Part shown: piece by piece, positions 36,022 to 47,382 of the stretch
Numbering within the stretch: the stretch's first letter is position 1
Layout: each line of letters starts with the position of its first letter
NCBI GenBank assembly: GCA_000827495.1
Contig: KN817548.1
Coordinates: 139,301-203,300 of the forward strand
Direction: 5' to 3'
DNA from: Hypholoma sublateritium FD-334 SS-4
Taxonomy: Eukaryota; Basidiomycota; Agaricomycetes; Agaricales; Strophariaceae
Length of the DNA stretch: 64,000 nt
Translations under genes and position numbers: made by a program
Notes under the pieces: model-generated
The model's input: the letters and a program-made list of their open reading frames with translations, nothing else
Databases searched by the model: none
Told to the model about the DNA's origin: nothing

Positions 36022-36988
36022 CTACATGACCACGCAGGATTTAGCGGGAGGGTCGGCTTGGTTTGGTTCTGTCATCTTTTCGATTTCTTGCAAGCAGAGT
36101 TCAAAGACCTTGCCTGTGCACCGCAAGATAAGAATGGTCAGAATTGACGGAAAAAATGTAAGGTGGATGTACGCACCGACGTTGATATTGTTCTTCGCGC
36201 TCGTCTCTATCCATGCGCAGTCCATCTCCTTGGCCAGCTTGTCCCCGTCCTTCGAGTCAACCTGACGCCTGAAAGCAGAGCACAGCTCAGCGCCCGTCCA
36301 CCTGACGGCCGGATATACCTCGCGCAAAATGGGAGGGACTTACGACATCGAGAGATCGCTCTTGGAGCCAACAATGACGCACGGGATCTTGCTAACGCCG
36401 CAGAAGTCGACGATCTTGTCGTACACGGTTTGGATCATGTTGAACGAGTTGCGCGACGCAATCGAGTAGACGAGTACGTAGCCGTGTATCCCGATCGCGT
36501 ACTGCGAGTTTATCGGCGAGTATTCGTCCTGTGCACGCCACTGGTCAGCGGGGCGCCGCGCGGCGGGGCAGGACCCGCACCTGGCCAGCAGTGTCGATAA
36601 TATGGCAGTCATACTCGACGCCCTTGTACACGACCATCTTCGAAAACGTCGACTCGATCGTCGGGTAGTACGAGTCTACGAAATGGTTCTAGAGAGGCGC
36701 TCAGCCAGATGCCATCGCACGCAGTGGTACGCCCCACCTCGATGAACTGTTTCACAAGCGACGATTTTCCTGCGCGGGATATAAATAAGCATATAGATTC
36801 GTTTCTCCCCGTTGACACGGTCAGCTCCAGAGGGTATTTTGGCCAACGACGCTAGAAGGCTGCCAGGGCTAAGGCGCCCGCAGGCGGGACCGTGCTTGGA
36901 GCCAGGTGTATATGTTGAGGTACTCACCGACGGAACGAGAACCCAGCACAGCGATTTTTCTCTTCTTGAGGGGGCTGGGGGTTGCCAT
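36022..36988 (-). CDS. RHB1: Rheb-family small GTPase
   Basis: Six exons (36928-36988, 36738-36769, 36581-36688, 36344-36528, 36177-36268, 36022-36113) give 189 aa. Rheb activates TOR complex 1 on endomembranes. G1 is GSRSVGKSS with the Arg that distinguishes Rheb from Ras; the effector region is PTIESTFSK; G3 is DTAGQ; G4 reads VGSKSDL, so the usual Asn of NKxD is Ser; G5 is ETSAKNN. The C-terminus CVVM is a CaaX box for farnesylation. Splice phases all agree. The Ser in G4 should be checked against other basidiomycete Rheb proteins. Confidence 0.9.
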
Positions 36989-37471
36989 GATGAAGAAAGC
37001 GAAAGAGCGAAAGAAGGAGATAAGAGGAAAATAAAAGAGAATTAAACAGGCGCAGGGGCGAAGGCTCTGAGAAACACTGGAGATACGGTGGAGAAAGACA
37101 GGCCGGGGTGCAGTCACTCATTACAAGGCTTTGGCTGTGACATCGTGATCCGCCCCTGAGTTCCACATTTGTTCCACAATCCAGCGTTGACGTTGTTTCT
37201 GGATCCACAGCGACCAAGTTGTGTCCAGTCGAATATTTCACCCTTTGCTTACAAAAAATGAATCGCTTGTCCGTATAATGTACGGAGGACTGTTTATATT
37301 ATAAGATATACAATAAATACACTATATACCAAGGAATATGCCTGAATATGCGCCGTCACATCCCATCGAGAAAGCAACCAAAACGTCCACAGCAAGGAGA
37401 AATTAAAAACGGGCATCGATTAATATCGGAGCAATATTGGAGGGCACCGCAAGAAGCACGGCGGATTAAGT
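36989..37471. other. Intergenic, Rheb promoter region
   Basis: About 0.48 kb between the Rheb start and the BAR-SH3 stop on the same strand. It holds a purine-rich stretch near 36990-37045 (minus strand pyrimidine tract, common before fungal start sites). No gene. Confidence 0.4.
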
Positions 37472-40136
37472 TCACTGGTGGAACTCGAGGCAGTTGCTGC
37501 ACATCCCCTTCGGCTTGAACGGATTCTGCCTAAAGTTTTCGCAGACGCCGCCAGCACCGCCGCTCAGCTCGATCGCGCTCTCGAACGGCGACCGGTCGTA
37601 CGTGCCCTTGCCGCCGATGCTAGCTGCGCCCGCGCCCAGCATCGACAGCGACGCCGACGACGCGTGGCTGGAGCGCGAGATTATCGACGGCGCGGCCCCG
37701 GGGAGCCGGCGCTCGGGGATGGGGGGTGTCGCCGGCGTGTGGCTAGGCGCGCGCCGCGGCGGGGGCGGCGGCGGGATCTTCTTCGTCGGCGTGGCAGCGC
37801 CGCCCCCGCTTGCATACGGCACACTCGGCTCTGCGCTCTGCGACCGGTTGATCAGCGGCTGGTGCGCGGGGTCGAGGGAGTTCAGGATGCTGCGCTTCGA
37901 CGGCGTCGCAGGTTTCGACTGCCAGCTGCTGTCGTCATCAAAATCAGGCATCGGCCTGCGCACCGGAAGCGGCGGAGGGAAGTTGAAATGGTTGTCGTCG
38001 CCGTCGCCGTCGTCTTCGGTCATGCTCTCCGCGGCACTGTCGGTGATGCTTGCTTGGTCGTTGAACGCGCCGTAGAATACGGGGCTCTTGTTCGCGGCCA
38101 TTGGTGTTGCGCCGATGATGTGCTCGTCGTCTACGTCGCTTGCTAGGTAGCGGTCGTGGTCGCTGTCATACCCGCGGTGACCGGGATGTAGATTAAGCGG
38201 GTTTATCTTGTGTGGCCGACTTTTCGAACCAAGAGGCTGGGTGTAGGACGCCGGGAACAGCCCCTGCTGGCCATTCAGCTCGCCCATCCACCAATCATCC
38301 AGCACCTCGTTGACAACAACGATTTCATTGCCGGTCTTGAAGCTCAGTTCGTCGGAAGAGCCCGAGAAGTCGTACATGGCGCGCACAATCTTCTTGTCCT
38401 GCAACGAAGGAGGCTTCAAGATCTTCGGCAGACTCTGCGAAAGTAGTGTGGGGGTCGACAGGTTTTCTTTGGATTTGCTTTTCGACGGACGGCGGGTGAG
38501 CCCACGGAAGCTGGACGACTTTCTGACCCTATGAATTCCGTCCTCGCCCTGGTCTGCGGAAGTAGCTGATGCTTCGCCATCGTCCAGCGTGGCGAATGCC
38601 TCCTTATCCTTGCTCTTCTTGCTAGTGCCGCGGCTGCCAGTGACAGATTCGACAGCACTCGACGCCCAGCCTGTGACACTCATCTTGCGCGGTTTCTCGG
38701 AGCTTTCTTTCTCCTTCTCCTTCTCGTCAGAGATAGAAGCAGAGACACTGTCCTTCCGTTTTCTTGAGAGGCGAGAGGCAGGACGTGAAGGAGGTCTACT
38801 AGCATTCGACCCACTTCGTGAATGTCTGTTGGAAAGCGAAGGTCGGCGAGGGTTTAAGTCCTCGTCGTCCGAAGAATCGGCAGTTGTCGGCGTAGCGGAG
38901 GCGGATCGATCTTTGCCGTTCTTATTAACGATGCTGAGTCTGGAAGTAGAACGGATGGCAGGAGCTTGGCCGTTCGCATTCGTGGCCTTGCGGCGCTTCG
39001 GGTCAGATCTACGATGAGTAATAGATCAACAAGTGTTGAAATTGTGGGTCAGGGTAACCTGCTCACTGGCTCAGCCAATCAGCCTTCACATCCATCAAAA
39101 CATCGAGATATGACTGAATAAAATTCATCTCTAAATCGAGGAATGCAGTGAGCTCCTGGTGTTGGTTATGTTCGTTTTCTTGGATAGCATGAGTATGAGC
39201 CCGCATATCTTCTGCTGTTTCTTCACTAAAACATACGTCAGATTATAGCATAGAGAAAGAGCCTACAAGCCACGTACTAGCGCTGCCTAGCCCGTTCCAG
39301 TTCATCTTCTGCTTCACGCCTGTCTTTCTCCTTTTTGCTGTTACTATTCTGGAGCTTCTCGAATTTGACAGTAGCAGAATCGTATATCGTCCTAAATGGC
39401 CGTACATCAGCCAGCCTACTCAGCACACGACGAACAGTGCATACCGTCTGTTCTCCAGCTTCTTCTTCAGCGCCTCGTACTCCTTGATCTCATCCTTGAA
39501 TCGTTCCATCGAAGCAATGAATGTATCCTTGAAAGTCAGTGCGTAGGCCTCCTGAAGAGTAGCAACTTTGCAATGTGCCCGTCCGAGTTTAATCAACGCC
39601 CTCCCTGCACGCCAACATGAGTCAATTGATTGCAGGACTGGGGTGTGCCACACAACACGCACCGAACATCGAGTCGTCTTTGAACTCCTCGCCGTGGCCG
39701 ATCATGACGAGCCCCAGGGAGTCCACAGGGAGCATCTTCTCCTCTTCCGTGAGCGCCTCGCTCGACTTGGTCTTGGACAGGACGTGGTGGTAGGCCTCGG
39801 ACGCCGTCATCAACCTTCACGCCATAATTAGCACGGCTGGGCTGCTATCGCCCGTCAGCCACTGTGGCGCTCAACGCACCTCTGAATGCCCTCCCGCCGG
39901 AGCTGCACATCCTTCTCGAGCTCCAAAAATTCGTCGTCGACCGGTGCTTTCTCGCGCGTGGAGATCACTTCCCCCGCCCACTAGAAAAGAACAGCGAAAG
40001 TGGCATGATGAGCGCACGGAACAGCACCCTGAGTTTGAATAGGAAGCCAACCTGGCGTAGCCGTCCTAACTATCGTATAAAAGTCAGCAATCGACCGCAT
40101 AAATTTACAGATGCGACATGCCTGTTTGCTGGCCAT
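37472..40136 (-). CDS. BAR-domain and SH3-domain protein (endophilin-like)
   Basis: Multi-exon gene. The BAR part reads LGRLRQ then WAGEVISTREKAP across an intron, and continues with LELEKDVQLRREGIQR, LGRAHCKVATLQEAYALTF, RRTIYDSATVKFEKLQ and FLDLEMNFIQSYLDVLMDVK: long amphipathic helices as in membrane-bending BAR proteins. A long Ser/Arg/Lys-rich linker follows. The SH3 domain is IVRAMYDFSGSSDELSFKTG with ALYDY-like and DDWWMGELNGQQGLFPASY motifs. A Pro-rich stretch (KKIPPPPPPRRAP) and a C-terminal NPFKPKGMCSNCLEFHQ segment with paired Cys end the protein. Likely a role in endocytosis or actin patch function. The true start (about 40100-40136) is unresolved because the first small exon is unclear. 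Confidence 0.8.
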
Positions 40137-41117
40137 CCTGTGGTCGTTGTGTTTGAAGATAAAATAAGTTATGAGGTGGCTCGAAGTGGGTCTATAACTG
40201 AATTATGACGGGGGATGCCGAGCCAAAGCCGAGCCACGTCCGCCGATCACTGTTCTCCATATTTAGCATTTCTCCGGCCTCGTCACTTGCAAGTCACTTG
40301 CAGAAGGGTTCTCGTTTAAGTATCTCAAGGATCGTCTACTGCGCTCCTTGTTTCATGCTGAATTACAAGGACTTTGAACTCGTCGAGGACTGCCGGCAGC
40401 AGACATATCCTCACCTATCCAACTATATTTCCAACAACCCCAACCCACCATCTGCCCACCAACAAATCCAGATGACGTCGGAGGACTCGGGGCCTGAGAG
40501 TGACTGACTAATGATCCACGAGCCCACACCGTCACTGATCAGTTGCGAGGCGGCGACCTTGTTCATGCTCAACAAAAGTGCAAGAACAACCCCTTCGCCA
40601 TAGCACCTGTCCACCGTAATTGGAACAAATAACTAAGGACACTAATCCTTATACTGATAGCTGGAAACACAGTTGCTCGTCATAAAAACCTATTCGATGC
40701 CATCGATAAAATCTGGACACATGATTAACGCTTCGGGTTCGGCTGGACATACATACTCAACGACTTGTCATGGTCAGCGACACTGCGTAGACAATGCATG
40801 AAAGGAGGACCCGAATCCATTGTTCAGCTAACAAGTCGTACGACCGGTAAACGCTGTCTAGCAAATGCTGCGGAATGCTGTTCTGCTCTTGAGTAACAAA
40901 GTCAATAATAGAGTATCAGCACGCGGATAAAATATGTGATCCGGATTTGACAACACACCTCGACAAAGATGGATTACGACGCGGGCCCACCATATCAATC
41001 AAGCGGGTGGGCATAGAACAAAAAAAGGTATCGAATGGATTATAATAAGTAGACGAACACATACAATGATACAAAACATATTCTTGATCGAAACACCGCC
41101 AGATCAGGACAACACGT
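40137..41117. other. Intergenic, no gene recognised
   Basis: About 1 kb. Short frames on both strands lack motifs. It contains the 3' flank of the SWIB-domain gene and the promoter of the BAR-SH3 gene. Confidence 0.4.
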
Positions 41118-42816
41118 CTATGACATGCCCTTCCCCGCGAGACGGGCACCTTCCGAGATAGCCACAGCCTGATGGTGACCACGACAAAGATTAGAGGTGT
41201 AAAGGACACCAAAAGACGAATGCGCACCTCTTCCACCCACGGCAGCTGGAAGAATTCGCTGCGCTTCAATTCCTCCTGGCGCACAGTTGCACCTTCAGAT
41301 GGACCACTGCCCATGATATTCTCCAGATCCCTCGATTGCGACTCAAGCCATGTCTGTATGAACTGCGCAGGGTCGTTAGCGAATGACTCGAGGAAAGTGC
41401 GCTTCATATGTGAGTTTTGCAAAGATTGTGCTAGCAGGGCAATCTGCGAAGAACCAAGTCAAAATTGCGGTTCTGCGGAGAAAGTATTTGTATAATACCT
41501 CTTCGTCTATCTTCAGCAGCGTCTGGGCTGACTCCTTGCTGGCGTTCACGGTTACCGCCATCCTGTTCTTAAGGGCCGTATCTTCCGTCTTGATCTCCAC
41601 GTCCCATGCTGAAGGCCGCTCTGGCGGTGGAACAGTGGGGTTAAGATTGTAATGTAAAATAATTGGGTCGGGGGCTACGAGAAAGCGGTTGACCAGGTCT
41701 GGAAGTTTTGTGAAGCCAATGCTCTCGGCGCCAAATATCTACCAGACGTCAATTTCAAAATCAGAGCAACGGGAAAATGACACACGGGTCTCAGTTTGTC
41801 ATCTGCGCGGATTATGCGTCGGTCTACTTTGTCCTGCAGCCCTTGCAGTTTGATGTAATTCCATAGTGTCTGAATGACACCTATGCGACTTTCCTCTTTG
41901 ATACCAAGGACGCTACCTGTTTTGTTGCTTGAGTATTCAATAATATCGATAAAGAATCCATGTCGCCCACCGAGTTCTGGAAGTACTTTGTATTGATCAG
42001 GGAAGTGGTCCAGATACATAATTACGCGAATTTTGGTGGGCAGGTCCCCAGTTCGCCTGACAGTAAAGCCATCGAATACGGGATTGTGGTGACCAGTCGC
42101 TCTCGGCCACTAAGAAGTAACATTCGTGAACAGGTTGAAGGAGACAGAAAGCCACTCACCTCGACGATGTTGCCGTCCGGATACAGCCCTGGATCACGGT
42201 CTAACTCTATGACCATACGCTTTATCATTGTCGAAAACTTGCGCGGTGGATTTTTGTCTTTATGCCGCTGATTTGCAGGCTAAGGCAAGGATGTTTGAGC
42301 GCGCTTCTGCATCGCATGAATGCAAACGTAACGCACCTCCAGCAGCCTTCCTTCAATCTTGAACGCCCATGCAGGGATGCCTTCCCCTGTCTCGAAGTTC
42401 GTCACGGCGGGCATGTCCGACACGTTCTGCCAGAGCTGGCCAGAGACTGTGTGGCTCATGAATATCCGGAGCGTCCGCGTTGTCTAGGAATAAACAAACG
42501 AAGATCAGCCATTGCCTAGTCCCAATATTCCCCCAACACCGGCCATTTGATGCGTCTTAGGTACACTTACCGTGGGTGTCCTAGCCATCGCGTCCTGGAC
42601 CTCGACCCGCTTCCTCGTCATCGTCCAATCCAGCTTCCGCTCCATCTCCAACAGGTCTTGGTACATACGCGAGTCCTGCGCAAAATCCGGGTTCTGCAGA
42701 ATGACATTGGGAATGGATTTGTCCAGAAGTTTTCTTTTCCTGTCAGACGATGTCAGGCTTGCACAGTGACGGTGTACAGGAACAAGGGCGAACTTTGCGG
42801 CCTTGGGACCTTCCAT
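41118..42816 (-). CDS. SWI/SNF-type remodeller subunit with SWIB domain
   Basis: Seven exons (42571-42816, 42337-42483, 42160-42279, 41786-42109, 41499-41738, 41228-41443, 41118-41168) give 447 aa. SMARCD/Snf12/Rsc6 family, a core subunit of SWI/SNF or RSC chromatin remodellers in the nucleus. N-terminal block: RKRKLLDKSIPNVIL, then MERKLDWTMTRKRVEVQDA. A middle beta-rich part (LRIFMSHTVSGQLWQ, then PAWAFKIEGRLLE) precedes the SWIB domain: KEESRIGVIQTLWNYIKLQG, then QDKVDRRIIRADDKLRPIFG. The C-terminus has ESQSRDLENIMGSG and LPWVEEAVAISEGARLAGKG. All phases fit. Whether it serves SWI/SNF or RSC cannot be told from sequence alone. Confidence 0.87.
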
Positions 42817-44055
42817 GGTTGAATGTCAGTGAGCGCAAGATGGGGAGTGTGACCGTTATGCTTGTAACGCGTTCATGTGAATGACCCTAACCCTAAGAAA
42901 CCAGTCGCTTCGACCTTAACCGAACGCACCGTCTATCCGAACGGCTACTTACATAGGTGCCATTGTACAAGCTCCATTTAGTATATTTCAGGGACATGCG
43001 CTCTATAAATGACAGAAGGAGTGGGGTTTGTCGTTCGAAAGAGAAAAAACGACTTTGACGTTATGTAATTTTTGTTTGATATTTGTAGTAAAACTTGGTC
43101 AAGGCTCAAAACCCCTCAAAACACTTTCTTTCAAATGAGAACGAGTCTATTCACGGAAGTATAACTGTATATTCTGCACTGTGGACGCTTCCAGTATTTA
43201 TGTCTACACGTACAAAGGCGTTTGCATCTGGGAGCGATCACTGACATCTTCCAAGACCTCCGAGGAATTCTCATCCAGGCTTCTCTTCTATGGATCCGAT
43301 TTATTTCTGCCGCATTGTGGCCCCGTGGATAAATAGAACGCCTCTGGATTGGCCCCTAGAGCCGAGTTCCAGTTTCACAACATAATTAAACAATCCAGGA
43401 TTGGATCGAAGAGATGTACCCCATTTCTGCACCTCCAGCTTCTTCCTCCCTATCACGAGGGGCAGTCCTATTTGAATTTCTACCCGATGTTGTTTCGTAA
43501 GGATATGGCTGTTGCCACATATGCAGCAATCCCGCCTCCACGAGGAATTTTTGACGGAGAGGTTGTATCGCGAAGCCTCTGAAGGTTATGAACATTGGCT
43601 TGGAGCGCCGACCTCAATCCTTCGATGTCGATGAGTATCAGCGCAAAGCCATCAATCACGGGCGCTTGATTATGCACAGATCACATTGTGTTGAAATCGC
43701 GCTGCATTGCCCAATTGTAGACTTGATTCAATGCGTTCAGCATTCGCGACGAAATAACCTAAAGTATTCAACCTCTTCGGCAATCGTTGCAAGTGTTACA
43801 ATGGAGCATATTGTGGAATAAACTGTTGCCAGTGCAAGCAGACTAGTAATTGTATAATTTCAAAACTGGGGATGCGTGTATCTCTTGCTTGACGATTCTT
43901 CATGAATAGCCTACTAGATGATCATGAGGCCTTGGTCTCGGTGGTGGGCTCACGAACTCAAGCCAAGTAAGTAATCGGATTACGTTCAAGTTTTCGTGCT
44001 GAGCAAAAGAAAAATGCCATGGCAAAGATCGGAGCGTATATTCAGTTTTCGTGCC
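42817..44055. other. Intergenic, no gene recognised
   Basis: About 1.2 kb. An open stretch at 43410-43820 has some coding-like character on the plus strand but no recognisable motif or consistent exon chain. A short ccctaaccctaa motif lies at 42885-42896. Confidence 0.4.
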
Positions 44056-44064
44056 GTACTTCTC
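44056..44064. repeat. Left target-site duplication of TIR element copy 2
   Basis: gtacttctc, repeated directly after the element at 45418-45426. Confidence 0.85.
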
Positions 44065-45417
44065 GAGTGCTGGGTCGATCGGTAGCAAGTTGATCCGGAT
44101 CAATTACCTTATTAGGTAGTCGGCAGCAAACCCTACGTCGGCTTTGTTTCGGGCGTTCCCCCCATCATCGAAGACCCATGGCACTCCTGCCTTGCTTCTA
44201 ACTCCAACCGACAGCGGCACCTGCACATACCTTTTCCAATAAACAGTTATCTTCAAACCCAGCCAGTCTCTCATTCTATGCTGAATTAGAACGAGAGCCG
44301 CTCTTCGACTCGNTATTCACTGAGTCTGGAACTGCAGTTGGCTGGACTTGGGCTGGACAGTGGGAGCGTGCAACATAGTAATTACTAGAAATATATCGGA
44401 ATGCTCATATTTGTCTCCTTTCATCGACAAACCAATAAATACGAGACATATGATGAGCCCGCGCTTACGCTGCCCACGAAATTCGACGAAGTTCATTGAT
44501 TCTGGCCGCGTTCCCACGGTTCGCCAACCCATCGCGCCCAACGCCGCTACGCGCTTCCAGCAAAATCCCATCCCATTTTACAATACATTTGCGACCCGCA
44601 AACCATATGCCAATATTCTATGCAGTAACCCTTGCAGCACNCTCAGTGACCTATGAGAGCGCGATAATCTGACATACATTTATATTTAGGCGCCCACATA
44701 CAGTGCGCACTGCCAAGTTCTCTCCGTTTCTGGCAGTTTGTGGACTACAAATATAAGCATCGGACTCATCGTTACAACTCACTAGACAAAGTAAGTTCAT
44801 TATCGTGCTTCAGAATCATACCATGGCAATTTTTGTTGTCAGATGAATAAAATCAGAATATAAAAAAAACTCAGTACAAGCGGCAGAACGAAACAAGGCT
44901 GGATCAAACAGACGACGCTTGAGGGAGCTGAGTTTGTTTTCGCTAATAAGTACTCTGGCATTATCGTCTGGACCATGACCGCACAGTCAGCTTGCAATCA
45001 ACACACATTGTGCAAACTTGAACATTCCTCAAATTTCTGGCAAGCCAGAATCTTCTTTGCGCAGTATAATAATTCAAGCAGGGACTATGCTTCCCTCGAA
45101 CGGGCACCCAGATTCGGAGGCCAAAGAAAAAGAAAAAGATTAGAATTAATATTCCGGGTGGTATGTCTTGGGTTGTCACTCCGAGCAAACCACACGATCC
45201 GAGATGGACAGTACTAATCAAATAATAACTAGAGTTTCAATAAATCCTTGTATTATCTTAATATGTAACAAATTGTTTAACGAGGTGAGGTGTGCCCCCT
45301 CGTCGATGGTGGCATCAGTCCGGGTGCATCTATGGCGTGAGGAAGTCGGAAGCGGCTGTCAGGAGATGCGAGCCATCTCAGATCGGATCGGACTTGCTAC
45401 CCATCGACCATGGACTC
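44065..45417 (+). mobile_element. 1353-bp TIR element, copy 2 (Mutator-like, non-autonomous)
   Basis: Same length, orientation and nearly the same sequence as 25771-27123. Its ends are gagtgctggg and, on the complement, gagtccatgg. It has its own flanking 9-bp duplication (gtacttctc) that differs from that of copy 1, so the two are separate insertions, not one duplicated block. Ambiguous bases at 44313 and 44641 fall at the same offsets (248 and 576) as two of those in copy 1. No transposase frame. Confidence 0.87.
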
Positions 45418-45426
45418 GTACTTCTC
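45418..45426. repeat. Right target-site duplication of TIR element copy 2
   Basis: gtacttctc, matching 44056-44064. Confidence 0.85.
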
Positions 45427-47270
45427 CCCGTTACATTCGAGTCATCCCGAAACGCTAGAGAGCCGAGGGGAAAATAGAGTCCGGAGAGCTGCAAGTTCCA
45501 TTACTCTTTTGCGGACACTGTATTTTGGAATAGCTGACCCCTTGTTAACGTGTACTATACCTTAGTATGTACAACGATCGATCATCAGAAATTTCCGTCT
45601 CTGGCCCGCATTATATATATGGGGTCAAGACTGCGGGGAGCACCACGCGCGCTGTCGCGCTGCGGGCCTCGCCCGCCGTCGCGGGAACGAAGGTCATAAG
45701 GCTTGTCTTATGACTATTGGACTACATACATGTTCGGCTCGAATTTATATTTAGGTAAAAGGTATGGGCAATTTCGTGTTTCTCTCTCGTCTTTTGCAAG
45801 CGTAAGAAATTGACTTGTAAGTTGCTATTTAGAACTTGAGAAGGACCTGCAAGGACGAATTTATATCATGGGCGTGGGATTGCGGAGTTCAAATGTAACA
45901 CAGACTGTCTTCTCAACTTGCGGCTGTACCACAACTGTACCGACGTTTCTTACTACTGCAGTGGTATGGACTTTCCTTCTTTTCATCTCTGCTATGTACT
46001 GGGGTTCATTCTATACTATTCTATTTAGGTATTTCAGGCGCGATCTGTCTCACAGCTCCTCCCTACGTGATCTAGATTCTCAGGAGGCTGTAGTGAAAAC
46101 CATACGCGCTCATGAGCATGATCACCTGTCCTGCTCGCCGTCCGGGAAGACCACAGAATGCGGCTTAATTCCATTTCATGATCCATCAGGGAAGATTTAT
46201 TCTGGTTACAGCGATTTCCTAGGCTCATTTTTCCAACCGGCTAGTCACGCGCGCTCGGCTCCAAAATTATGATTTCCGCGCCATTTTGCACGGTTCCTTC
46301 GCCATTTGGCGTGCGACCAAACCAAACACAAATCTGTTCTGCTGAGAAGTCGAATACCTTTCAAGGCAGCAAAATAGGCGTTTGTGAAACGTGCGCCGGG
46401 ACTTGAAAAAGTCTTAGGACACCGTCGAATTCGCTGAACTGTGCATTGTTTTGGGCATCACTGCTAAAGATTTTTGGTCAACCTCTTCTCGACTCAGCGA
46501 AGCTTCTGGTCGCTCACTGCAATATTTTTCGTCTTGCTCGGTGCTTCTCCTAGGATTTTTCGGGATTTCTGGCGCCACTGACGAAATTTCATCAAAAAAT
46601 GCGCTCTTTCAACGCACGTTCTGAGCGCTATTACATGTCAGGCAAATTCCGATTGTTTAATATTATCTCCTACCTTGCTTGACTGCTGTCCCCAAAAAGC
46701 GCCCAAATCTAGAGAACGACATGGGAAGCGCTGCTTGGCCTGGTCCCCTTCAAAGAGCGATATTCCCAACCCTCAGCTCCGCAGTCTTCTCGGTTCTCCC
46801 AGCATCATGCTATTGTCGACGATGACGCGAACCTCAAAATATCACGTCGGCGGTACATCGGGATGGTGTGCGAGGACACTTGCTATAGGTGACGGCCGCA
46901 CGGCAGGCTCCTGCGTTTTACCCAAGTTCTACCAGTGAACAATATTTCCTGCCCCTCCTTCCTGCCTTTCTTACCTCTCTATTTCCACAACGGGAGAATG
47001 ACAATGTTACAAAGCCTGTATCTTCGACTGAAATATTGATGTAGCCCACACATGTACCGCGCGCTTCGAGTTTTAGGTACATGCTTTATTAGTCACCACG
47101 ATGTCTCTCGACAGGGCCTTTTGTCGGGTGAGTATTCCCGGTTTGGAGTTCTCTATTTACATTCTCGCTCACGGTGGACATAGTAAATCTCAAGATTCTC
47201 GCTATTTTTGCGATGGCGCAATGGTTTGGAGGTTACACCCAAGAATATCAGAGCAGGCATTCCAAAAAGC
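45427..47270. other. Long spacer, no gene recognised
   Basis: A plus-strand frame at 45868-46272 (134 codons) has one hydrophobic stretch, FLTTAVVWTFLLFISAMYW, that could span a membrane, but no family motif or splice support; it may be chance. A GC-rich patch lies at 45645-45690. The rest shows nothing that can be named. Confidence 0.35.
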
Positions 47271-47278
47271 TATAAAAC
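47271..47278 (+). promoter_or_regulatory. TATA box of the His-rich gene
   Basis: tataaaac lies 112 bases before the ATG at 47383, a spacing that allows a short 5' leader. No other start context competes. Confidence 0.55.
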
Positions 47279-47382
47279 GGGGCTGGTCTCTCGCTTTATT
47301 CTCCAGCTCGCTGCTCGACTACATATCTCTGCCAACTCGTCTCAAGCTTAACACGCTTCCAAGCCATAACCCTAGTCCAAAA

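Noticed and set aside
42885..42896. ccctaaccctaa, telomere-like motif
   Set aside because: Only two units inside a gene-rich region; more likely a promoter element or chance than a telomere remnant.
45868..46272. 134-codon plus-strand frame with one hydrophobic segment
   Set aside because: No motif, no splice support and no clear promoter; kept only as a remark in the spacer entry.
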